Below, one piece after another: positions 17,295-26,093 of a DNA stretch of 64,000 nt. The notes beneath the pieces are model-generated. The model searched no databases. It had not been told where the DNA came from and saw only the letters and a list, made by a program, of their open reading frames with translations. The DNA is from Paraburkholderia phenoliruptrix (GTDB lineage: Bacteria; Pseudomonadota; Gammaproteobacteria; Burkholderiales; Burkholderiaceae). Made by a program: the position numbers and the translations under genes. Every line of letters starts with the position of its first letter. Position 1 is the stretch's first letter. The stretch is taken from contig NZ_JAEUAV010000001.1 of the NCBI RefSeq assembly GCF_019511605.1, positions 310,001 to 374,000 of the forward strand, read 5' to 3'.

Positions 17295-18581
17295 ATGACT
17301 AGCAAGTCCAGATGGCTGGCGGCAGGCGGCGTGGCGATCGCGGCCGCGCTGGCGGCGGCTTTCCTCCTGATGTGGAAGCCGGCGCTCGCGCCCATCAGCC
17401 CGCCCGCGCCCAACGCTTTCGACGCCGCCACCCGGCTCGCGGGCGCGCGCGTCGTCGCGCTCGGCGACTGCGTCGTGTGCCACACGGCGAAAGGCGGCAA
17501 GCCGTTCGCCGGCGGCCTGCCGCTTGCCACGCCGTTCGGCACCATCTACGCGACCAACATCACGCCCGACGTGCAAACGGGCATCGGCAACTGGTCGCTC
17601 GAAGCGTTCACGCGCGCGCTGCGCTACGGCGTGGCGCGCGACGGGCACCTGCTCTATCCCGCGTTTCCGTACATCCACTTCACCCGCATGTCCGACGGCG
17701 ACATCGCCGCGGCCTACGCGTATCTGATGACGCGCGAACCGGTGGAGGCGACGGCGCCCGCCAACCAGTTGATGTTCCCGCTGAATTTCCGTCCGCTGCT
17801 TGCTTTCTGGAACGTGCTGTTCCTGCATGCGGGCGCGCAGCAGCCCGATGCATCGAAAGACGCCGAGTGGAACCGCGGCAAGCTGCTCGTGGACGGGCTC
17901 GGCCATTGCGCGTCATGTCACTCGCCGCTCAATGCGATCGGCGGCGAAAAGTCGGGCCATGCGTTCGACGGCGGCATCGTCGACGGATGGGAAGCGCCCG
18001 CGCTGAACGCGCTCGGCGCAGCGCCGCGTCCCTGGACGAGGGACCAGCTCGTCGCCTATCTGCGCACCGGCAGAGCCAGCGAACACGGCGCTGCCGCCGG
18101 CCCCATGCTGCCTGTGACGCGCGACCTTGCCACCGTTCCGGAAGCCGACGTGCAGGCCATCGCCACGTATCTGCTGTCGATCCAGAAGCCACAGCCCGCG
18201 GCAACTATCGGCACAGCGAACACCCGCGAAGCCCCCCGCTCGGCCGAAGCGCAACGCGGCGCGACGCTCTTTGCCGCATCCTGCGCGCAATGTCATGGAC
18301 CGGCTGCGCCCATGCAGTCGATAGGCGAACGCCCGACGCTCGCGTTCAGTACCGCGGTGAACGCCGCGACGCCGCGCAACGCAATCCAGATGATGCTGAG
18401 CGGCAACGGCTGGCACGGCGAAGACAGCATGAACTACATGCCCGCTTTCGGGCAGATCTACAACGACCAGCAGATTGCCGATCTGGCCTCCTACATTCGC
18501 GCCGCCTATTCGCAGCGCGGTCCGTGGACGGACGTCGAGGCGACGGTGACCAGGCTCAGAAAGGAGAACAACGCGCGATGA
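17295..18581 (+). CDS. Membrane-anchored tri-haem cytochrome c subunit
   Basis: A 428-residue cytochrome with one N-terminal membrane segment ('LAAGGVAIAAALAAAFLLMW') and three c-type haem sites: CVVCH, CASCH and CAQCH. This three-domain layout is typical of cytochrome subunits of periplasmic alcohol/aldehyde dehydrogenases. It should carry electrons from the following molybdenum enzyme to the respiratory chain. The ATG at 17295 follows ACAGGT. The stop overlaps the start of the 2Fe-2S gene as ATGA, indicating translational coupling. Confidence 0.93.
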   Translation: MTSKSRWLAAGGVAIAAALAAAFLLMWKPALAPISPPAPNAFDAATRLAGARVVALGDCVVCHTAKGGKPFAGGLPLATPFGTIYATNITPDVQTGIGNWSLEAFTRALRYGVARDGHLLYPAFPYIHFTRMSDGDIAAAYAYLMTREPVEATAPANQLMFPLNFRPLLAFWNVLFLHAGAQQPDASKDAEWNRGKLLVDGLGHCASCHSPLNAIGGEKSGHAFDGGIVDGWEAPALNALGAAPRPWTRDQLVAYLRTGRASEHGAAAGPMLPVTRDLATVPEADVQAIATYLLSIQKPQPAATIGTANTREAPRSAEAQRGATLFAASCAQCHGPAAPMQSIGERPTLAFSTAVNAATPRNAIQMMLSGNGWHGEDSMNYMPAFGQIYNDQQIADLASYIRAAYSQRGPWTDVEATVTRLRKENNAR

Positions 18582-19090
18582 TCCATCTCACCGTCAACGG
18601 CGTGCAGCACGCGCTCGACATCGATCCTTCCACACCGCTGCTCTACGCGCTGCGCAACGATCTGCAACTGCACGGCGCGAAGTTCGGCTGCGGCCTCGGC
18701 CAATGCGGCGCCTGCACCGTGATCGTGGACGGCGAAGCGGTGTTCTCGTGCCTGGTCCCGGTGGCATCGCTCGGCAACAAGGCGGTGCGCACCATCGAAA
18801 GTCTCGGCACCCCTGAGCATCCCGGTCCGCTGCAGAAGTCGTTCATCGATCATCAGGCCGCTCAGTGCGGTTACTGCATCGCCGGCATGATCATGCGCGC
18901 ACAGGCACTGCTCGAGCGCAATCCGCGACCTACCGAGCGCGAATTGCTCGAGCACATGGAGCCGAATCTGTGCCGTTGCGGCACGCATACACGCATTCTT
19001 GCCGCGATCCGCGAAGTTGCGCATCTGCCGAAGCCCGACGCCTCGCACGACAAAGCGCAACTTGCGGCAAGCCACGGAGGCGCACAATGA
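18578..19090 (+). CDS. 2Fe-2S subunit of a xanthine-oxidase-family dehydrogenase (IorA-like)
   Basis: A 170-residue electron-transfer subunit with two [2Fe-2S] clusters. The plant-ferredoxin cluster is in 'GCGLGQCGACTV...SC' and the helical-domain cluster in 'QCGYCIAGM...NLCRCGTHTRI'. It resembles IorA and NicA, the small subunits of isoquinoline 1-oxidoreductase and nicotinate dehydrogenase. It is joined by ATGA overlaps to the cytochrome before it and the molybdopterin subunit after it, so the three should be made in fixed proportion. Confidence 0.94.
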   Translation: MIHLTVNGVQHALDIDPSTPLLYALRNDLQLHGAKFGCGLGQCGACTVIVDGEAVFSCLVPVASLGNKAVRTIESLGTPEHPGPLQKSFIDHQAAQCGYCIAGMIMRAQALLERNPRPTERELLEHMEPNLCRCGTHTRILAAIREVAHLPKPDASHDKAQLAASHGGAQ

Positions 19091-21399
19091 GCCGCAGCGA
19101 CGAACACACCGACCAGCGTACCGTCCCCGGCCTGGGCCAGCACGTGGACGACCCCGTCGACGAAAGCCGCCGCCGCTTCATGCTGGGCAGCGCGCTTCTC
19201 GTGAGCTTCAGCATGTTTCCCGGCGTCAACGCGCTGGCGCAGGAAGTGATTGCCGACGAAGGCGCAGCCGTGCACATCGGCAAGGCGACTCAGGCGCTGG
19301 CGGGCAGCCTTAAAACCAACCCTTACCTCGATTCGTGGATCAAGATCGACCGCGCGGGCAAGGTCACCGTGTACACCGGCAAGGTGGAACTGGGCACCGG
19401 CGTGCGCACTGCCCTGTTGCAGATTGCCGCCGAAGAGCTCGCGATGGCGCCCGGGCTCATCACCTTTCTCACCGCCGACACCGGCGCCTCGCCCGACGAG
19501 GGCCTCACGGCCGGCAGCCATACGATTGCCGACAGCGGCAGCGCGCTGCTCAACGCGTCGGCGCAGGTGCGGGCCCTGCTGGTGGAGGCCGCGGCAAAAC
19601 GCTTCGGCATCCAAAGCAATCTGCTTGGCACGCGCGACTCGGTCATCAAGGCGCCTGACGGCCGCAGCATGACCTACGGCGAAGCCGTCGGCTTCGTCGA
19701 CCTGCATCGCATGGCAGCGCCTGTTTCGCCGCTGAAGGATCCGGCCACTTTTAGCGTGATCGGCACCTCGTTGCCGCGCGTGGACATTCCGCGCAAGGTG
19801 ACGGGCGGCGTCAGTTACGTGCAGGACATGCTGATGCCCGGCATGGTGCACGCGCGCGTGGTCATGCCGCCTGTCTACGAGGCGCGGCTTCTGCGCACCA
19901 ACACGCCCGAGATCCTGAAGATGCCGGGCGTACTCAAGGTGGTGCAAAACGGCAGCATGCTCGCGGTGGTCGCCAAAGGCGAATGGCAGGCCGTGCAGGC
20001 GCAGCGCGCGCTCGCGGCAGGCAGCGAATGGAGCGCCGGCCGCGCGCTACCCGATCCGGCCACGGTTCATAGCGACTTGCGCAAGCTCTGCACCGAGCAT
20101 ATTGAAATCGCCAATACGCACACGGCGAGCGGCGCGGCTGTGAAGACGCTCGGCGCAACCTACACGAAGCGCTACATGATGCACGGCTCGATTGGGCCGT
20201 CCTGCGCGGTCGGCCTTTTCAAGGACGGCGCGATGACCGTATGGACGCATTCGCAAGGCGTATATCCGCTGCGCGACGGCCTTGCGGAAATGCTCTCGAT
20301 GCCCAAGGACACGATCCGCTGCATTCATGTGGAAGGCTCCGGCTGCTACGGACACAACGGCGCGGACGACGTCGCCGCGCACGCCGCCCTGATCGCGCGC
20401 GAGATGGAAGGCCAGCCGGTGCGCGTGCAATGGATGCGCGAACAGGAACATACGTGGGACCACTACACGCCGGCCATGGTCACCGAGGTGAAGGCTTCGC
20501 TGGATGCGGGCGGCAATATCGTCGACTGGAACTACGCGCTGTGGAGCAGCTCGCACAACGAGCGGATCGTCAACGCGGGCCGGCTCATTCCGGCGCAGTT
20601 GCTCGACAGGCCGTTTGCGCCCGCGCCTTCCGTGCCGATGGTGCAGCCCGAAGGCGGCGGTGACCGCAACGGCATTCCGCTGTATGCGCTGCCGAATATG
20701 CAGGTGATGAACAACTTCTCGCCGACCATGCCGCTGCATACGTCGGCAATGCGCTCGCTCGGCGCGCATATGAACGTCTTTTCCATCGAGACTTTCATGG
20801 ACGAGCTGGCCGCCGCCGCTGGCGCGGACCCAGTCGCGTTCCGGCTCAAGCACATGCAGGACCCGCGGGCGCGCGACGTGATCCGGCTCGCCGCAGAAAA
20901 ATTCGGCTGGCCCCGCGCGCCGCGCAAACGCAATCACGGTGTCGGCTTTGGCTTCGCGAAGTACAAGAATCTGATGGCCTACGTGGCGGTGGCTGTCGAG
21001 GTGTCGGTCGTGCCGGAAACCGGCCAGGTGATTCTCGAACACGCCGAAGCAGCCGTAGACGTGGGACAGATCGTGAATCCCGACGGCATTCGCAACCAGA
21101 TAGAGGGCGGCGTGATCCAGTCGGCGAGCTGGACGCTGTACGAAGCACTGCAGTTCGACACGAGCAGGATCCGCAGCTTCGACTGGAGCAGCTATCCGAT
21201 TCTGCGATTCTCCGCCGCGCCACGCAGCATCAACGTGCACCTGATCGACCGGCCAGGCGCACCGTTCCTCGGCGCAGCGGAGGCGTCGATGGGACCGACT
21301 GCGGGCGCCCTCGGCAACGCGCTGTTCGACGCGACCGGCCAGCGCCTGCGCGACATGCCGCTGGCGGGCGACAGCCTGCGGCGGCGTATCGACGCGTAG
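19087..21399 (+). CDS. Molybdopterin-binding large subunit (IorB-like), Tat exported
   Basis: A 770-residue catalytic subunit of the xanthine oxidase family. A twin-arginine signal (RRRFMLG, residues ~28-34, then a hydrophobic stretch) suggests export of the folded protein to the periplasm, together with the 2Fe-2S subunit. The C-terminal 'AAEASMGPTAGALGNALFDATG' carries the conserved catalytic Glu region. Relatives hydroxylate N-heteroaromatics (isoquinoline, nicotinate) or oxidise aldehydes; the sequence alone does not tell which. With the cytochrome it should form a membrane-bound dehydrogenase. No molybdenum cofactor or XdhC-type maturation gene lies nearby. Confidence 0.93.
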   Translation: MSRSDEHTDQRTVPGLGQHVDDPVDESRRRFMLGSALLVSFSMFPGVNALAQEVIADEGAAVHIGKATQALAGSLKTNPYLDSWIKIDRAGKVTVYTGKVELGTGVRTALLQIAAEELAMAPGLITFLTADTGASPDEGLTAGSHTIADSGSALLNASAQVRALLVEAAAKRFGIQSNLLGTRDSVIKAPDGRSMTYGEAVGFVDLHRMAAPVSPLKDPATFSVIGTSLPRVDIPRKVTGGVSYVQDMLMPGMVHARVVMPPVYEARLLRTNTPEILKMPGVLKVVQNGSMLAVVAKGEWQAVQAQRALAAGSEWSAGRALPDPATVHSDLRKLCTEHIEIANTHTASGAAVKTLGATYTKRYMMHGSIGPSCAVGLFKDGAMTVWTHSQGVYPLRDGLAEMLSMPKDTIRCIHVEGSGCYGHNGADDVAAHAALIAREMEGQPVRVQWMREQEHTWDHYTPAMVTEVKASLDAGGNIVDWNYALWSSSHNERIVNAGRLIPAQLLDRPFAPAPSVPMVQPEGGGDRNGIPLYALPNMQVMNNFSPTMPLHTSAMRSLGAHMNVFSIETFMDELAAAAGADPVAFRLKHMQDPRARDVIRLAAEKFGWPRAPRKRNHGVGFGFAKYKNLMAYVAVAVEVSVVPETGQVILEHAEAAVDVGQIVNPDGIRNQIEGGVIQSASWTLYEALQFDTSRIRSFDWSSYPILRFSAAPRSINVHLIDRPGAPFLGAAEASMGPTAGALGNALFDATGQRLRDMPLAGDSLRRRIDA

Positions 21400-21508
21400 A
21401 GAATTCGGCGCGAATGCGGCGGCGCGCGCGCATCCCTGATAATCTGAGCGTCCTGGCTCAGCGGCGCCGCGCTTGCGCGCGCGCCGCATTGCCGCCGATC
21501 GAACGCCG

Positions 21509-23068
21509 ATGCCGCCACTGTTTCGCCGCTTACTGCTGCTCTACCACGCGCTGCGTTATGGCGCGCGCCTGATCTGGCTCGCCGCGCCGCCGGACCGCAA
21601 GCTCCACTGGATGATCGAACTGGTCGGCCGCGTGCATGCGTCGCCGGACAGCGCGCGCAGCGTTCACGGCGTGCTGCCGGCGCTCGGCCCGCTGGCCGGC
21701 CGTTTCGCGAAGGCGCTGCTCGAGCGTCCCGAGCTGGCAAGCGCCACGTTGCACGACGCCATCGACGCCGTCGACCATCTGGAAGCACCGCTGCCGCCGC
21801 GCGAGTCCGAAGAAGCGTTGGCCCGCGCGTTCGGCCGGCCGCTCGCCACTCTCTTCAGCGCGGTCGATCTGATACCCGTGCGCAGCGGTTTTGCCGAGCA
21901 GACGCATATCGCGCGGCTCATCACGCCGATCAACGGTCATCGCGAGGTGGCGATCAAGCTGCTGCGCGCCGGCCAGTTGCAACAGATCGGCGACGAGCTC
22001 GCGCTGCTGCGCTGGGTCGCGCGCTGGCTCGAAAAACTCTCGGGCACGGCGCGCCGCCTGCGCCTGCGAGCGCTCGCACAGACCTTCACCGACGACCTGC
22101 TGCGCCGCTTCGATCTGCGCGCGGAGGCTGCCAATCTGAGCCAGACCGGCCATCACTTCGAAGGCGACTCGCGCCTTGTCGTGCCCAATGTGATCTGGGA
22201 CCTGTGTACGAACCATACGCTGACCATGCAGCGCATCGACACACTGCCGGCGAGCGACCTGCGCGGCCTGCATGCACACGGCGTGAAGCTCGCACCGCTT
22301 GCCGCGCATATCGTCGAAGTGGTGACCGAGCAGGCCTTCGAGCACGGCTTTTTTCATGCGACGCTCGATGCACGGCGGGTTCGCGTGAGCATCGAAGCGG
22401 ATTCGCTGGGGCGGCTGGTACTCGCGGAGTTTTCCATCATGTCGAGCCTGTCGACCGGCGAGCGGGAGTTCTTCGTGCACGGCGCCAGCGCGCTATTCGA
22501 GCAGGATTACGGACGGCTTGCGCAACTGCACCGCGAGGCGGGCCACGTGCCGCACGACACACGCGCCGAAATGCTCGAAGCCGAATTGCGCACGCGTGCC
22601 GAAGCGCACTTCGCGGCCGCGCCGCGCGAGCGCTCGGCGGGCGCGCTGTTTCACCATCTGCTGCATGCGGTGCATCCTTTCGACGGCGCCGTGTCCGGCC
22701 GCCTCGCCACCGCGCAACGCTCGTTCCAGCAAGCGGAGATGCTGGCGCGCGCGCTGCATCCGGGCGTCGATACGTGGAGCATCGCGCGGCGCGTCGTTGC
22801 GGAAATCGCGCGGCGCGACGTCGACCATCGCGGTTGGCTCAAGCGCATTTCACGCGAACTGCCGCATCTCGCGCATATGTTGCCGCGCGTGCCGCAACTC
22901 GCGGTGCGCTACCTGCAGCACGAGCACGACCGCGCGCGCACGCCGGGGCAGCAGGCTCAACTGCTGGTCGAGATCGGGCGCGAATATCGGCGCACGCGTG
23001 CGCTTTTGTGGGCGTGCGCGGTGTGCGGCGGGATTCTCGGCGCGGGGACGATGTTGTTGATGCGGTGA
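21509..23068 (+). CDS. UbiB/ABC1-like protein with degenerate kinase motifs
   Basis: A 519-residue protein that aligns by eye along the whole UbiB/ABC1 fold. The ATP-binding Lys is kept in 'HREVAIKLLRAGQ' (K150). The KxGQ motif after 'ALGPL' has become 'AGRFAKALLERPELAS'. The Ala-rich loop is replaced by 'PVRSGFAEQTHIARL'. The catalytic HADPHPGN is replaced by HATLDARR (283-290). The metal-binding DFG is EFS (307-309). A C-terminal hydrophobic segment ('LLWACAVCGGILGAGTMLL') would anchor it in the membrane, as in UbiB. It is therefore likely a pseudokinase or an atypical ATPase. ATG 21509 was taken over an upstream TTG; no clear ribosome site supports either. Confidence 0.85.
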   Translation: MPPLFRRLLLLYHALRYGARLIWLAAPPDRKLHWMIELVGRVHASPDSARSVHGVLPALGPLAGRFAKALLERPELASATLHDAIDAVDHLEAPLPPRESEEALARAFGRPLATLFSAVDLIPVRSGFAEQTHIARLITPINGHREVAIKLLRAGQLQQIGDELALLRWVARWLEKLSGTARRLRLRALAQTFTDDLLRRFDLRAEAANLSQTGHHFEGDSRLVVPNVIWDLCTNHTLTMQRIDTLPASDLRGLHAHGVKLAPLAAHIVEVVTEQAFEHGFFHATLDARRVRVSIEADSLGRLVLAEFSIMSSLSTGEREFFVHGASALFEQDYGRLAQLHREAGHVPHDTRAEMLEAELRTRAEAHFAAAPRERSAGALFHHLLHAVHPFDGAVSGRLATAQRSFQQAEMLARALHPGVDTWSIARRVVAEIARRDVDHRGWLKRISRELPHLAHMLPRVPQLAVRYLQHEHDRARTPGQQAQLLVEIGREYRRTRALLWACAVCGGILGAGTMLLMR

Positions 23069-23121
23069 TGTGTTGATGCGGCGTGGCAATGTGCAACCCG
23101 TCAGTCTGACTGCGCCGCAAA

Positions 23122-24552
23122 TCAATCGGCCGTATCCGAACCGGCCGGCACCCTTGCGTGCGCCTTCGCGCCCGGTGCCGGCGACCACGCGGGCCGCGTC
23201 TTGCGTTCCGAATCCACGACGACGATGTAACGGCCCGCCCACGGCAGGATCTGGCGGTCGCTCTTCAACACCCACAGCGACTTGCCGGACTCGACGAGCG
23301 CCGCATATTCCGCATCGAGAATCCCGTAGTGATCGAGGAACGTATTGAGCGACGCGGGAATGCGCACGCAGCCCTTCGAATGACGCACGCCGAGCAGCGG
23401 CTCGAGCCGGTCGGGATCGGTGGCATGCATCTGGAAGCGCATCTGCGACACGCCGCCCTTGCCCCAGCCGCGTTCGGCCTGCGCCCAGCCGAGATCGAAG
23501 ATGCGCATGTCGCGCTTGCCATAGCCGCGAATGTGATTCTGGTTCTCCGTGCCCTCGGAGCGGAAGTCCATGTTGGACGGTGTATGTTCGAACACGCCGA
23601 GCGGCGTCACGAAATGATCGAACTCGCCCGGCCGGCCGGTGGACACCGGCGATGCGCCGATCATCTGCCAGGCGTCGGCGGGCGTCGCACGAAAATAGAT
23701 GAAGAGCGCCTGCGCGTTCGCGTTGCGGTCCACCATCACGACGTATTCGCCCGACAGTTCGCCGAGCGCATGTTCGCGCAACGCCGCTTGCAGACGCGCG
23801 GCGTAGGCGCGCTGCTCGGCGGCCGGCACGTTGAGCCGGCGCGTGACCTGGCTCGCGAACAGGTCGCGCAACGCCAACGCGCGGCGCGGATCCACGACGC
23901 CGGCCGCATCGGGCACGGCGACAGACGCCCCGGCGGGCCGCGATGCAGCGACGGATGACCTCTCGGACGACGCCCCGGCAGCCGGCGACGCAGCAACCGA
24001 TGACCCCGCTAACGACGCCGACGCCCCCGCGGCGACCGCTGAGCCGCCCGACGCCGACGGCACGACGGACGAGCTGGCGGACGACGGCGCAGCGCCAGAC
24101 AACCGCGCTGACGACCTGGCGGCAACCCCTGACTCGCCAGACGCCGACAGGACGCCGGACGGCTTCACGGGCAACGACGCAGCACCTTGCGCGCGAGCAG
24201 ACTTGGATACCGCCGCCGACGACGCAGCGGCCGATCGCGCAGTGGCCGACGACGCGACACCAGCAACAGCCGCCCGGTTGCCGGCCTCCGACGGCGTCGC
24301 CGCACGGCTCGCACAAGTCGGAACGGCGAGCGCGCCGGCCAAAGCAAAGCTCGCGAGCGCCGAGGCACTCGCGCGCATGGCGCGGCGTGGTGGCTTTGCT
24401 GCGACCGATGGGCGGCACAGCGCTTCGCTCGTCAATATCAGTTGGCGCAGCAGACGGAACGCGCGCCGCAGCCTGCGGCTCACGCGCGCAGCGACTCGTG
24501 AAAGAGCTGGGCGCTCCAGCTCAGGCGGGCGAGGCCGCTCGGAGTAGTTCAT
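23122..24552 (-). CDS. L,D-transpeptidase (YkuD) with long Ser/Ala/Val linker
   Basis: A 476-residue protein. The C-terminal ~200 residues are a YkuD catalytic domain with the motif 'HATDPDRLEPLLGV...HSKGCVRIP', which includes the active-site Cys and His. It should act on peptidoglycan stem peptides in the periplasm. Residues ~60-82 form a signal-like segment ('ASALASFALAGALAVPTC'). About 150 residues of Ser/Ala/Val-rich, presumably disordered linker follow. ATG 24552 is one choice; ATG 24378, directly before the signal segment, is the alternative, and neither has a clear ribosome site. It converges with the UbiB-like gene and diverges from nadE. Confidence 0.85.
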   Translation of the reverse strand: MNYSERPRPPELERPALSRVAARVSRRLRRAFRLLRQLILTSEALCRPSVAAKPPRRAMRASASALASFALAGALAVPTCASRAATPSEAGNRAAVAGVASSATARSAAASSAAVSKSARAQGAASLPVKPSGVLSASGESGVAARSSARLSGAAPSSASSSVVPSASGGSAVAAGASASLAGSSVAASPAAGASSERSSVAASRPAGASVAVPDAAGVVDPRRALALRDLFASQVTRRLNVPAAEQRAYAARLQAALREHALGELSGEYVVMVDRNANAQALFIYFRATPADAWQMIGASPVSTGRPGEFDHFVTPLGVFEHTPSNMDFRSEGTENQNHIRGYGKRDMRIFDLGWAQAERGWGKGGVSQMRFQMHATDPDRLEPLLGVRHSKGCVRIPASLNTFLDHYGILDAEYAALVESGKSLWVLKSDRQILPWAGRYIVVVDSERKTRPAWSPAPGAKAHARVPAGSDTAD

Positions 24553-24733
24553 CGCGGGTTCGCACTCAGATGTGTTTATTATTTGCTGCTCGCAGGTTGA
24601 TGCGGCGCTCGGAACCCGAGATGTTACGCAGCACATCGAGTTCTGTCGATGGCGCTTCGGCGGGTCCGCCACGTGCTCGCAGGCCAAGGCAGTCGCTGGT
24701 TAGAGATCGCGTTCACGAGCAAGGAGCAGAACC

Positions 24734-25594
24734 ATGAAGCACACCGATCCAGCCGCTGTCCAGAAGGACATCGCAGCGGAGATGCATTTGACCGCCCGCT
24801 TCGACGCCAACGAGGAAATCGAGCGTCGAGTCTCTTTTCTCGCGGATTATCTGCGCAGCAACGGCCTGAAGACCTATGTGCTGGGCATTAGCGGCGGGGT
24901 CGATTCGACGACCGCAGGCCGTCTCGCGCAGCTGGCCGTGGAGCGCTTGCGCGGCGACAGCTACGACGCGCGCTTTGTCGCGATCCGTCTGCCGCACGGC
25001 GAGCAGAAAGACGAGGCCGACGCGCAGCAGGCCCTCGCCTTCATTCGCGCAGACGAGACGTTGACCATCGACATCAAGCCAGCCGCCGACGCGATGCTCG
25101 CGTCGCTGCGTCAAAGCGGCCTGCCGTTTTCGGACGAAGCGCAGGAAGACTTCGTCCACGGCAACATCAAGGCGCGGCAAAGAATGATCGCGCAGTACGC
25201 GGTGGCCAGCACACGTGCGGGCGTCGTGATCGGCACGGACCACGCGGCGGAATCGCTAATGGGGTTTTTTACGAAGTTCGGCGACGGCGGCGCCGACGTG
25301 CTGCCGCTCGCGGGTCTCAACAAGCGCCGCGTGCGAGCGGTCGCAAAGGCGCTGGGAGCCTCGGACGCGCTTGCCTACAAGGTGCCGACCGCAGACCTCG
25401 AAGCGTTGCGCCCGCAACGGCCCGACGAAGACGCGTACGGCGTTCCTTACGAGACCATCGACGACTTCCTGGAAGGCAAACCGGTGAGCGACGAGGCACG
25501 CAACGTCATCTTGCGTTTTTACACGGTCACGCGGCACAAGCGGGCGCTGCCATACACGCCGTTCGACTGGCCGGCCCCCGAGAGCGGGCAATGA
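24734..25594 (+). CDS. nadE: Ammonia-dependent NAD+ synthetase
   Basis: A 286-residue NAD+ synthetase that adenylates nicotinate adenine dinucleotide and amidates it with ammonia to form NAD+. The PP-loop 'SGGVDS' (residues 53-58) and 'GTDHAAESLMGFFTKFGDGGAD' are diagnostic. The length matches the E. coli NadE type (275), and no glutaminase domain is fused. The ATG at 24734 is preceded by AAGGAG. It is divergent from the transpeptidase gene and is followed by a large hairpin and a repeat array, so it is probably monocistronic. Confidence 0.97.
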   Translation: MKHTDPAAVQKDIAAEMHLTARFDANEEIERRVSFLADYLRSNGLKTYVLGISGGVDSTTAGRLAQLAVERLRGDSYDARFVAIRLPHGEQKDEADAQQALAFIRADETLTIDIKPAADAMLASLRQSGLPFSDEAQEDFVHGNIKARQRMIAQYAVASTRAGVVIGTDHAAESLMGFFTKFGDGGADVLPLAGLNKRRVRAVAKALGASDALAYKVPTADLEALRPQRPDEDAYGVPYETIDDFLEGKPVSDEARNVILRFYTVTRHKRALPYTPFDWPAPESGQ

Positions 25595-25642
25595 GGCGCG
25601 CACCGTAGGCGGCAACGCGCCTTGCGCCGCCAGGCAGCCGAA

Positions 25643-25680
25643 GGCCGTTCGCGGGCCTCGTGGAGGCCTAGCGAACGGCC
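25643..25680 (+). terminator. Large two-part hairpin downstream of nadE
   Basis: A 10-bp outer stem (GGCCGTTCGC with GCGAACGGCC) and a 6-bp inner stem (GGCCTC with GAGGCC) enclose a GTG loop. Only one bulged base and a TA bulge separate the stems. It begins 49 bases after the nadE stop. No U-tract follows, so intrinsic termination is uncertain; it may protect the nadE mRNA 3' end or act as a structural DNA element. The right arm touches the 22-bp repeat array. Confidence 0.55.
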
Positions 25681-25786
25681 GCACCGATGCCTCAGGAAGG
25701 CCGCACCGAGGCTTCACGAAGGCCGCATCGAGGCTTCACGAAGGCCGCATCGAGGTCCCAGGAAGGACACACCGAGGCCGGGCGCA
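25677..25786. repeat. 22-bp tandem repeat, four copies and a partial
   Basis: Four consecutive 22-bp units begin GGCCGCAYCGAKG and end in TCACGAA or YCAGGAA. A decayed fifth copy starts GGACACACCGAGG. The units at 25699 and 25721 differ at one base. The array abuts the nadE hairpin and ends 36 bases before the stop of the convergent RRM gene. It lies wholly outside genes. Confidence 0.85.
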
Positions 25787-25821
25787 AGCTGCGTCGGCTA
25801 CGCGCGGCCCCGCCTTCACGC

Positions 25822-26088
25822 TCACTGCGTGGGCGGCGGTTCGTCGGTGAAAAGATCGGCGCTCGCCTCCAGCGCCACGCCGCCCAGATGCTTGCCGTGA
25901 ATCTGCCGCGCAATGACCTCGCCGACATACGGCACCTGCGCGTCGAGTTCGACAGTGGCATACGCGCCGGGCGTGCCGGCGTCGATCACCTCGACATGAC
26001 GAGCGTAATGCCCGAGTTCGCGCTCGAGGAATTCCCGCACTTCCTGTTCGCTGCACGACGGCGCGATGTTGCGCACGATCAGGTTCAT
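25822..26088 (-). CDS. Small RRM-type RNA-binding protein
   Basis: An 88-residue protein that reads as a single RNA-recognition motif. An RNP2-like strand ('NLIVRNIAP') starts the protein, a helix follows ('SEQEVREFLEREL'), and an RNP1-like strand ('GAYATVELDA') sits mid-protein. The ATG at 26088 is preceded by GAGAGGTAGG. It starts five bases after the stop of a 48-residue membrane protein gene, so the two are surely co-transcribed. Single-RRM proteins of this size occur in many proteobacteria with little known about their targets. Confidence 0.75.
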   Translation of the reverse strand: MNLIVRNIAPSCSEQEVREFLERELGHYARHVEVIDAGTPGAYATVELDAQVPYVGEVIARQIHGKHLGGVALEASADLFTDEPPPTQ

Positions 26089-26093
26089 GCAGC

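Noticed and set aside
25677..25786. Possible CRISPR array
   Set aside because: The units are contiguous 22-bp copies with no unique spacers, and there is no Cas gene in the window.
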